Below, one piece after another: positions 55,744 through 64,000 of a stretch of 64,000 bases of DNA; within the stretch, counting starts at the first letter, position 1, and each line of letters begins with the position of its first letter. The stretch is from Symbiodinium microadriaticum (lineage: Eukaryota; Sar; Dinophyceae; Suessiales; Symbiodiniaceae). Under the pieces are notes generated by a model. The model made no database searches. It saw nothing but the letters and a program-made list of their open reading frames with translations, and was not told where the DNA came from. The stretch is taken from the NCBI GenBank assembly GCA_001939145.1, contig LSRX01000048.1:960808-1024807 (forward strand), given 5' to 3'. A program made the position numbers and the translations under genes.

Positions 55744-56143
55744 GCTGCTCCGATCCGCAAGTTATCGACTACTTCAGCCACGATCGCAAGCCCTCCAAAC
55801 AGACTTGTCTGGCTCAGGGTCGGGAGTCTTAGCCGTCCCAGCACGTTCGACCGAAGTGGGCAGGACATCTGTCAAGAAATCGGCAACATGTGCACGTGCA
55901 TAGCCTTGATGCCTGTCTCGGTCTTCAAGACCAATCTCGCAGACCGGTGTCCTCATCCCCATCAGAGGAGCTGCCGCTGGAGTGGCTATCCCTTCCAAAG
56001 TTCATGTCCTGCTTTGGATGTAGAAACGAGCCAGTCTTCAAAGCCGACAACTGCTTGCATGCAACGGCTTGCAAGCTCAATATGGTTGTTTGCCTTCGCT
56101 CGGCGATGCAGTAGCAGCACCAGCAGCAGCAAAACGGTAGTTG

Positions 56144-56144
56144 C

Positions 56145-56185
<41 letters not shown>

Positions 56186-56199
56186 CAGTAGTAGTAGTG

Positions 56200-56236
<37 letters not shown>

Positions 56237-56315
56237 CAGTAGTGGTAGTAGTAGTAGTAGTAGTAGTAGCAGCAGTAGTAGTAGTAGTAGTAGTAGTAGT
56301 AGCAGTAGCAGTAGC

Positions 56316-56369
<54 letters not shown>

Positions 56370-56380
56370 AGTAGTAGTAA

Positions 56381-56422
<42 letters not shown>

Positions 56423-56440
56423 CAGTAGCAGTAGCACTAG

Positions 56441-56477
<37 letters not shown>

Positions 56478-56496
56478 TGTTGTCGTAGTCGTAGTC

Positions 56497-56528
<32 letters not shown>

Positions 56529-56547
56529 AATAGTGGTAGTCGTAGTA
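56144..56547. repeat. Expanded (GTA)n trinucleotide array
   Basis: About 400 bp of GTA with occasional GCA, GGT and TCG variants, grading into GTCGTA units near 56480-56520. It lies at the right edge of the palindrome, where the left edge has only about 48 bp. Confidence 0.9.
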
Positions 56548-56563
56548 TATATATATATATATA

Positions 56564-56595
<32 letters not shown>

Positions 56596-57132
56596 GTGAT
56601 GGTAAAGCTATATATATATATATAAGTTAGCTGTGAACCGTTGGTAGTCCCGGGACAGGGAACGGTTTCTATATATATATATATATCTTCGACAAGCACC
56701 TCGGATCGAGACTGCTCTAGTGCTCACGGCTCAGGGTTTTGGGGTCAGGGAAACTGATTAAATCAGCGAAAATTTGTCTGGAAGCTCAACCGTCAGACGC
56801 TCATGCGCAGCTCAGGGATGAATAAGACGAGTTCTTCCGGGATTCTTGGCTATATATATATATATATACGAAAAATAAGATAACTTCATGTCACAAGCGC
56901 GTAAAAACAAAACTATATATATATATATAATTGAGATCTCCCTATACTTTGGAACTAAGCCTTCAAGCTGCAGGTATATATATATATATACTAAAGAAAC
57001 CGTCAATAATCGTGCCACAGCCAAGGACACCAAAATATATATATATATATAGATTCCCAAAAGAATGGATCGACGCTTGGCTGAGCACGCCTCCTCCAAG
57101 AAGACTTTGGTGGCCTGTGGTCACGCACAAGG

Positions 57133-57300
57133 AATTGCCGATCGTGAGACTGCAGCAGCAGCACGACGTAAAGAGTGGCCTGCGCCTGCGTGGCAGCAGT
57201 AGTAGCAGTAGTAGCAAATTGCCGATCGTGAGACTGCAGCATATATATATATATATAAGTGGCCTGCGCCTGCGTGGCAGCAGTAGTAGCAGTAGTAGTA
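57133..57300. repeat. 84-bp tandem duplication, one copy with and one without the TA block
   Basis: The segment starting AATTGCCGATCGTGAGACTG occurs at 57133 and 57217. They agree except that 57158-57173 of the first copy holds GCAGCACGACGTAAAG, while the second (57242-57257) holds (TA)8. Length and both flanks are unchanged, so the block substitutes for 16 bp of sequence. Confidence 0.95.
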
Positions 57301-58009
57301 GTTATATATATATATATAGTAGTAGTAGCAGCAGAAGTAGTAGCAGAAGAAGTAGTAGAAGAATATATATATATATATACCAGAGGCACTTCCAGCAGCA
57401 GTACCAGTCTTTGCCGTAGCAGCCTATATATATATATATAACTAGCAACAGCAGCAGTTGTAGTAGTATTACACTCAGACACCATTATATATATATATAT
57501 AACAACACCAAGACCAACACCAACGCCACCAACAGCAACAACACCATATATATATATATATACTACAACAAAATCAACAAGACAGCAGCAACAGCAAGCA
57601 ACAACAATATATATATATATATAACAACACCACCAAAACAACAACTACAACTACTACCACTACTAAGATATATATATATATATATGAGATTCAGAACAAC
57701 TTCTAAAAAAATAAAGCTGCTAACAGTAGTATATATATATATATACCGAAAATTAAATAGTAGCAACAATATTAATAACAACAGCAACAGCAACACTAGC
57801 AGCTAGCAGCAGCAAGGAGAATGATAAGAAGACTAAGAACATCCACGACAATATATATATATATATACAATGGCGGAAGCTAAAGCATCTGCAGTCGAGC
57901 CGGATCTGACTGTATATATATATATATAGGAAGGGGGGGGGTCTGGGTCCGGGATTCTTCGGCTTTTTCAGGATATATATATATATATATTAGTCAAGCC
58001 TTTAGTCGA

Positions 58010-58395
58010 GAGTCCTGTGCACAGACTTACATCACTCTCTGCGCGCACCCTCAACCTGTACCCTAGGGCACCAGGCCTTCAAGTGGTGATGCAACGGTTC
58101 ATCCTCAGAAGCCACCACAAATCCGATGCCTCAGGCGTGATTCCAAATCGGTGTTTGTCAAATTCGAAGTCGTTCTAGTCCACCCAAATAAAGCCAACCA
58201 GAGTCTCAAATCTTGGCTTCTACAAACGGTCTTCAGCAGTGCGGCAACTTCCAGGCTACAGCAGGTATAACCAGCCGCACATGGAGTGCGCGCTGAAGCA
58301 GGAGAAAGGTACGGGACCTGCATGCTGCGATGAGTGGGTCCCACTTCCACATCCAGCAGCTCTCGAATCTCTGACCAAACCTAGCGCCAAGGGTT
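58010..58395 (-). CDS. Candidate exon in a lattice gap
   Basis: In the block-free interval a minus-strand frame (58105-58350) is protein-like: LEVAALLKTVCRSQDLRLWL, then ALFGWTRTTSN. No splice sites fixed. Similar coding-like fragments lie in other gaps (58560-58800, 59160-59310, 61160-61325), so the lattice overlies ordinary genic DNA. Confidence 0.3.
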
Positions 58396-59392
58396 CCGTT
58401 TATATATATATATATACAAGACAAATTTGAACAGACTGGCATCGCTAGGTCCGTCAGCACCTATATATATATATATATTTAAACTTTTGCGGCTAGGCTG
58501 GCGTACTGCCTTTACCCAAAGGTATATATATATATATACCGTGGAAACCTTGGGTTAAAGAGGAGCATTGTCCAAAAACACGAGGGAGTGCGAGGAATGT
58601 TCTTGTCGAATCTGCGAGGCCCTCGGAATGGAGAAGAACTCATGGTCAATATGAGTGGGAGGCTTCTACCAAGCATGACTCTGCCCAATGTGGCTTGGGC
58701 CGGCGGCCGGCCCACTCAATCGGGGCCTTGTGTATGTCGGCATCTCCGAGGGCATCCTATAACCGCATAAGCCCTGGACCGATGTTGGGTGAGACAAAAG
58801 TGGTGGCGATTTTGGTGGTCTATAGTCTATATATATATATATATAGCAGCCACGGCGCGCCGAATCGATTGCCGCAGCGAGCGCTCGATATATATATATA
58901 TATAGGCCCACTCCGGGTAGAGCCTCGGCGAGTGTGGAGTTGGGGCATCTATATATATATATATACGCGCCTTCTGCCAGACATGTGCCCAGGTAGCCCT
59001 TTGCACGGCATATATATATATATATAAAACTCTCCTGATAGCCTGGCCGGCTAGAATCCTAGAAAATCGTCTATATATATATATATAAATGCCCACATGC
59101 TCTTGTGAACCTGAAAAGCCGGGCGCCGTACATATATATATATATATACTTTTCGATTGCATCCTGATTGTTTGCAAAATTTACACTCAGCCGCGGCCAA
59201 CCAAAACTTGTAAGCCCAATGCCATATGTCAGCCCGAATTCAAAACGATTTGAAGGCCCGAAGCATGACACCATGAAGTCGCAGACAAAGGTCAAGCCAG
59301 AATTGCAACTGGAGATATATATATATATATACAGCAGCAGTAGCCGTAGCAACAGTACTAGCAGCAGCAGCAGCAGTATATATATATATATA

Positions 59393-59427
<35 letters not shown>

Positions 59428-59639
59428 TCGTCAGCTTTATATATATATATATAGTGCGTACATAACCCACTTGGTAGCATTAGCAGCAGTAGCAGCCATA
59501 TATATATATATATACACACCTATCCTGGGTAGTCAAGACGTTCGACAACCAACTGCGCTTATATATATATATATATGCATGGCCCGCGCGGCATGGCTAA
59601 ACCAAACCTCGCCGTTGCGCTATATATATATATATACCA

Positions 59640-60105
59640 CCTTGCGAAGCTGTCCTCAAGAAAGGCACCGCTGCTTCTTGAGATTGCATTGTTCGGGAAT
59701 CCGGGAAGTCGGTGCAACATGACGCAATGACAGAAGCCGTTGGCATCACACTCTTGCCATGGCTCCAAAGTTACAAGAGCTACAAGTCCGTTCGCACCAG
59801 ACTTCACTTGTTTGTTGCATGTGGTCTACATCGACTCAACCAGGGCAGAGACGAGAAGCACCACCGCCAGCAGCAAAGCCAATACTGGGCCAATACCCTA
59901 GCATCGGTATAGCATTTCCATGGTACAGTCTGAATGTTCTTCCTACAGCGTTACGCACCCTCCAACCTCTTCAGCTCCTTCCGTGTTTGTGTACTCAGAG
60001 CATTCATCTCATGCACAATCCCTTGGCTAGGCTAGTCCCTGACACCAGGCGCTGCTCCAATTCGGCCCGGTGACGAGCAGAGATCAAGTCTTGCGAAATG
60101 TCGTG
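59640..60105. other. Longest lattice gap, no supported gene
   Basis: Seven consecutive lattice positions are free of TA blocks. Short open frames are present on the plus strand (59712-59912), none convincing. Confidence 0.35.
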
Positions 60106-60192
60106 AAGTATATATATATATATAGGATAGCCTAGCCCATGACGGGGATTTTGACGTAGAGCAATGATGTATATATATATATATACAATGCA

Positions 60193-60246
<54 letters not shown>

Positions 60247-60736
60247 GCCATCCAGGGGCGCAGCTACAATTGGCTCAATCCTTGATGTGTGTATATATAT
60301 ATATATACTAAATTCCCGATCCCAGCAGATCGTGTGGGCGAGCGGCAGCTGAAGATGTAGATGCCACTGTCTGCCAACTGCTGCCTCTCGGGACATGATG
60401 CCGTGGAAACTCAGGCAGCTGGTCATGTGCTCGGAAGCTCCGACCTCCAGTTTTCCGGGCGGTGCCTATCTGGCTCCAGACCCATGCTCTCCTCCAGAGG
60501 AATGACCTGGATTCTGTGAATGGCGTAAGGCTTGAATGGCACCGCTTAAGGCTTAAGGGCTGAGGTGGATTGCAGAATCCTTGGCATGTCTAGTTTTATA
60601 TATATATATATAATGTTGGGCATGAAATCATCTACCAGGATACGATCTTGTGGCACATATATATATATATATACCAATGCACAAGGTTGCCAAACACTCA
60701 ACCCTGCGATCCTGTCAATATATATATATATATACT

Positions 60737-60900
60737 TAACAACGCCTGAAAACTCGTGGTGGCCCCTTTAAGTTGTTGTGCACAGACGACAACGAGTTTC
60801 CACATGAGGAGCCAAACGGATCAGCAGCAATGTCAATTTTGAAACGTTCCCAGGGGTTGCGCATCTGAAACAAACTGTGGAAATACGAAGCCAAAACAGG
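60737..60900 (-). CDS. Candidate exon in a lattice gap
   Basis: A minus-strand frame between the blocks at 60719 and 60902 is strongly protein-like: VLASYFHSLFQMRNPWERFK, then IDIAADPFGSSCGNSLSS. The TA block abuts its upstream end. Confidence 0.4.
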
Positions 60901-61556
60901 ATATATATATATATATAAAGCTCCTGGACATAAGGCCAGCGTATACATACACATACGTACATTATATATATATATATATTGTGATGGTGAGAGGGTAAAG
61001 CGCAAGCAGCTGCTCGACGCTTGTATATATATATATATAAGTCTCCGAGTCTCCAAGAAGAAAGCCCTATAAACCCTAGAAGCCCTCGCTTAGACCATCC
61101 CCACCGCCAAGGTGCAAGCTGCCGGGCAGACTAAGGCAGTACGTAGGTAAGAGGACGAGTGCAGTTTGTACGGAGAGCCTTTCCTAGTTGCCCTGTGCAC
61201 AAGGGTCCCCGAGCGGCACTTGGTTATCGTGATTCTGACGGAAGCGAACGTCCATGCCAAGATCCTTCTCTACCTTGCCCTGCTAGGCTGCGCCAGCCAA
61301 CTGCTCCGACCTCTTGAAATATCCTTTTTATATATATATATATATTCTGGGTGAAGCGAAACACAAAGTGGGCCCTTGCAATCATTTCGTATATATATAT
61401 ATATATTGCTTCATGAACCTTCACCGCGCCCTCAGACCCCTAAAGTCGGTTATATATATATATATATCATATATGTGCATGTACACACATACGCACATCT
61501 ATATCTATATCTATATATATATATATAGGTTGTGCGCTGTGCGTTCTGCCCCCCCC

Positions 61557-61885
61557 NNNNNNNNNNNNNNNNNNNNNNNNNNNNNNNNNNNNNNNNNNNN
61601 NNNNNNNNNNNNNNNNNNNNNNNNNNNNNNNNNNNNNNNNNNNNNNNNNNNNNNNNNNNNNNNNNNNNNNNNNNNNNNNNNNNNNNNNNNNNNNNNNNNN
61701 NNNNNNNNNNNNNNNNNNNNNNNNNNNNNNNNNNNNNNNNNNNNNNNNNNNNNNNNNNNNNNNNNNNNNNNNNNNNNNNNNNNNNNNNNNNNNNNNNNNN
61801 NNNNNNNNNNNNNNNNNNNNNNNNNNNNNNNNNNNNNNNNNNNNNNNNNNNNNNNNNNNNNNNNNNNNNNNNNNNNNNNNNNNNN
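61557..61885. other. Assembly gap (329 N)
   Basis: A run of N flanked by poly-C on the left and TA/CATA microsatellite on the right. The true length is unknown. The TA lattice is not seen beyond it. Confidence 1.
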
Positions 61886-61975
61886 ATATATATATATATA
61901 TATATACACATATATACACACATACATACATACATACATACATACATACATACATACATACACACATATGTATAC
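61886..61975. repeat. TA and (CATA)n microsatellite
   Basis: TA run then CATACATA units; irregular, not on the 61-bp lattice. Its length is unknown on the left because of the gap. Confidence 0.9.
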
Positions 61976-62369
61976 CGCAAGACGTGATGTTGCACTGTGC
62001 GCCTGGTGGATCATGACGGCGCGGAGCTGTGAGCCTGGCGTTCGCTTCGGTTGGGGTCGTACAGAGGGTGTCGACCGGGCTATTGGCAAGGCCTCCTCAG
62101 TCTCTAAGGTCATGACCTGCAGCCTCGCTAAACATGATGCTCGTCTGCATGCACTGACTGAGCCAAGGTCGTTGTCCTCATGCTGCGGAAGTAGTCATGA
62201 GTTGTCCCCCAAAGTCCGCTGCTAGGTCGGCCGTGTTAGACAACATGACGATCTATGAGGGCCGCATGGTGTTCGAATCCGAACCCTCAGGTGCTGCCCG
62301 ATGACCATGCCTGCCCAAGGGCACACAGGCCGCTTCCACGGCCTGCAAGTGCCATGTTTGGAGGTGATG
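61976..62369. other. No supported gene
   Basis: Contains GGTGTTCGAATCC-like sequence near 62268 that resembles a tRNA B box but no cloverleaf was found. A minus-strand frame 62222-62407 is only mildly protein-like. Confidence 0.35.
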
Positions 62370-62589
62370 TCAATTAAACTCTGAAAGTCTGGGTTGTGCC
62401 TTTGCAAGGGGCGCAGCAGTCACAGGGAGCTCTGAGGCAGGAAAAATAAAGTTGACAACCGGAAGGCACACCGCCATCACCATTGGAACTCCGAACACCC
62501 ATCCGCCGCCACTCACGGAACTGAGACAAGAAAATGGCAGGACCGCAAATGGCATCTCCGAGCGACTTGGACTGCGTCTCGCACATCAA
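62370..62589 (-). CDS. Candidate exon, frame undecided
   Basis: Two minus-strand frames overlap: one hydrophobic (WVFGVPMVMAVCLPVVNFIF), one polar (SLGDAICGPAIFLSQFREWR). Either may be an exon. Confidence 0.3.
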
Positions 62590-62696
62590 AACAGAGTACT
62601 GTCAACAACTTGCCGTAGACCAACAAGTGAAAGACTTCTAGGTGTTTGGTGTGAGAGGCATGCTTTTAGACTCGTGATCTCGACTCCAAGCCGAAC

Positions 62697-62828
62697 CTGT
62701 GCTTGAATGTTCCTCGATGAACCCAGAAGCTGCCTTTGCAAGCACGATGGCTTCCAGAATGGACAGGGCCAGCAGTCGTCGGCACTACACCGCTCATCCT
62801 CCGGATCTTGTGAATCCTGACAGCACCG
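62697..62828 (-). CDS. Internal exon, cysteine-rich
   Basis: 132 bp, 44 codons, phase 0, between acceptor CCTCTGTCTCCAG and donor CAG/GTTCGG. It reads RCCQDSQDPEDERCSADDCW, then PCPFWKPSCLQRQLLGSS. Six cysteines in the first 29 residues suggest a small disulfide- or metal-binding segment. A second frame on the same strand is also open, but the splice sites favour this one. From 62830 to 63592 only weak candidate frames on either strand were seen. Confidence 0.5.
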
Positions 62829-63592
62829 CTGGAGACAGAGGCAAATAGATAGTATACGAATATCAATCGATCATTCACCCAGCACCGCTTTACCGCGGTC
62901 GTGCCCCTCGTTTTGGAGGGTCAGGACCTGCGTTCCAGTCGCCAACTTTGAGCCTTGACCTCTCCATGACGCGCCGACAAACGTGCCGACAGTTGCTGTG
63001 CATTAGATTGTGCACCCTATGTCACGGCGAAGTCTTTAAACTGCCAACACTGACAGACATGGCATGGGTGTGTAGGGTCGTGAACCGAATAAGCAAGTGG
63101 TTTATGGATCCTGGCATCTTTGCGCGAGATCGCTCAAGCGTGCGTCCGCAGAGGGCGGGTTGCGCGTGAAGCATCATGAAGCCACACCACGTACTGCTGC
63201 ACCATACTTGCACAAAGTTCAATAGTGTGAGCATATGTCCTGATCTTTGCCTCCACGTGGTTCAGTTCATCCCTGTTTCACGTTCTCTTGTGGCCTCGTC
63301 TCTCCGCACGCCCTCTACATCTAAAACCCTAAGCCAGGAGTCCTAAGGCCACGACGACGACCACTACCACCCCCACGGCATGCAAACTATTGGTCCTGAT
63401 GCTGATGCTACAGATTACAACCTTCGCTCCTACCACCGATGCTGTTGCAGTATGTTGCAGTCACTTGCTCGTGCAAACCAGAATCCTGCGAAGATGAGCA
63501 ACATGACGAGCTTTCGTCGCATCCGGACTCTATCTCCTCGCATGACACCGTAAAGGATGAGGTTGAAAGGCATTTCTGTTGAGGGTCCGGGC

Positions 63593-64000
63593 TTATGCTG
63601 AAAGCCTCCCGTCCTCGCTCTCCTGCTGACGGATGAGCTGTCCCGTGAGGAGGTCGCCCTGCAACCGTTCGCCGGTCAAGGCTGCACACGTAGCGTAGCA
63701 TGCGTAGTGAGATAAAATTGGAAGTAGCGCTGCGCGATGCCCCTGCTGAAACACCTCCGCACACTCGCTTACAAGCATGCATTTTCAATGATAACACAGA
63801 GGCTGCATGACCTGCCCATTGTCACCGAAAAGGACAAAGTCGTACTCCTCGTAGAGTGCCTCGAAGGGCAACTTGGGTCGACTGGCGCCTATATGCTAGA
63901 AGCAGTTCGAATCTGTAGACAGCCGCCGAGCAACTTGCGGCAAGTTCGCGAACATGTTTGCTCTGCGTCTGTCTCACCTAAACCCAGCGACTTCTCTGAG
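63593..64000 (-). CDS. Partial gene, DUF2183/APP1-like phosphatase motif
   Basis: Three minus-strand exons with fitting phases: 63978 to beyond the window edge (SEKSLGL, donor G/GTGAGA, phase 1), 63812-63888 (acceptor AGCATATAG; KLPFEALYEEYDFVLFGDNG) and 63593-63658 (acceptor GGTTGCAG; GDLLTGQLIRQQESEDGR, stop TAA 63593-63595). Joined, the last two give a GDNGQGD motif after a hydrophobic strand, which I recognise as the type seen in the catalytic domain of the DUF2183/APP1 (phosphatidate phosphatase-like, HAD superfamily) family. Such enzymes act on lipid phosphates. The stop soon after the motif may be real or an unrecognised GC donor. Confidence 0.55.

Larger units (their letters stand above)
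52851..56144. repeat. Large inverted repeat (palindrome), arms about 1.65 kb, 19-nt loop
   Basis: The left arm 52851-54508 and right arm 54528-56144 are reverse complements. In the outer part, coordinates pair exactly (their sum is 108995), and I saw no mismatch in the unique outer sequence compared by eye. Near the centre the arms differ by one 39-bp minisatellite unit and several substitutions. The loop is 54509-54527. The outer ends fall in a GTA/TAC trinucleotide array, about 50 bp long on the left and about 400 bp on the right. It contains two mirror copies of a gene fragment running toward the centre. This may be a real palindrome or a foldback assembly artefact. Confidence 0.9.
56548..61527. 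repeat. Lattice of (TA)8 blocks at exact 61-bp period
   Basis: 48 blocks of TATATATATATATATA, each 16 bp, separated by 45 bp of otherwise unrelated sequence. T-starts include 56548, 56609, 56670; 56853, 56914, 56975, 57036; 57242 to 57730 (nine in a row); 57852, 57913, 57974; 58401, 58462, 58523; 58828 to 59133 (six); 59316 to 59621 (six); 60109 to 60292 (four); 60597 to 60719; 60902 to 61024; 61329 to 61512. Every gap is an exact multiple of 61 (for example 427, 305, 488), except one shift of 84 bp explained by a tandem duplication at 57133-57300. Where a flank happens to end or start in TA the run looks longer. Occupied runs are never shorter than three. Confidence 0.95.

Noticed and set aside
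55888-56699. Long polyvaline and polythreonine frames at the right palindrome edge
   Set aside because: Translation of the (GTA)n array; no unique protein sequence beyond the palindrome part.
56548-61527. CRISPR array (16-bp repeat, 45-bp unique spacers)
   Set aside because: The regular repeat/spacer layout looks CRISPR-like, but the repeat is pure (TA)8, several sites are empty while the register is kept, the duplication shows substitution rather than insertion, and the flanking genes are eukaryotic with introns.
1-64000. Bacterial-style operons, ribosome binding sites, origins, insertion sequences
   Set aside because: Intron-rich exons, telomere-type tracts and microsatellites show eukaryotic nuclear DNA. 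No transposase, reverse transcriptase or integrase motif was recognised in any frame examined.

Overview
The window reads as nuclear DNA of a dinoflagellate, most like Symbiodiniaceae. The evidence is small exons separated by short introns, some with GC or GA in place of the GT donor; nearly all recognisable exons on one (minus) strand over tens of kilobases, as in dinoflagellate unidirectional gene arrays; abundant di-, tri- and tetranucleotide repeats; and interstitial CCCTAAA telomere-type tracts near 14.4, 30.5 and 44.0 kb. This assignment comes from features seen here and general knowledge of the group, not from a database match.

Layout. At 5.9-6.6 kb there is a three-exon minus-strand gene end. 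At 10.1-15.5 kb lies a minus-strand run of exons encoding EF-hand (calcium-binding) and charged helical segments. The clearest gene is an intronless minus-strand ORF at 16.4-18.3 kb: a secreted coiled-coil protein with a lectin-like C-terminal domain. From 20 to 30 kb come repeats and further minus-strand exons, including an EF-hand exon and a five-exon gene end with consistent reading phases (28.4-29.7 kb). At 32.0-33.8 kb is a multi-pass membrane protein with a large acidic loop, interrupted by one in-frame TAA. At 35.2-36.6 and 39.8-40.2 kb are more minus-strand gene ends, separated by an AT-rich island (37.5-38.8 kb) with a zinc-ribbon-like ORF on the opposite strand. At 41.7-52.4 kb there are scattered minus-strand exons.

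From 52.85 to 56.14 kb there is a nearly perfect inverted repeat with a 19-nt loop. It carries two mirror copies of a gene fragment and a 39-bp minisatellite at its centre. A trinucleotide array follows (56.14-56.55 kb).

From 56.55 to 61.53 kb comes the strangest part. (TA)8 blocks of exactly 16 bp sit on an exact 61-bp lattice: 48 of 81 lattice positions are filled, and the register is kept across every gap. They appear to replace the underlying sequence rather than to be inserted into it. The lattice runs up to a 329-bp N gap. Whether it is biological or an assembly artefact cannot be settled from sequence alone; I consider an artefact at least as likely. The right end (62-64 kb) returns to ordinary minus-strand exons, the last carrying a GDNGQGD motif like that of the DUF2183/APP1 phosphatase family.

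Exon boundaries are read by eye from splice-site-like sequence and frame continuity. Most genes are partial and their first exons were not found.
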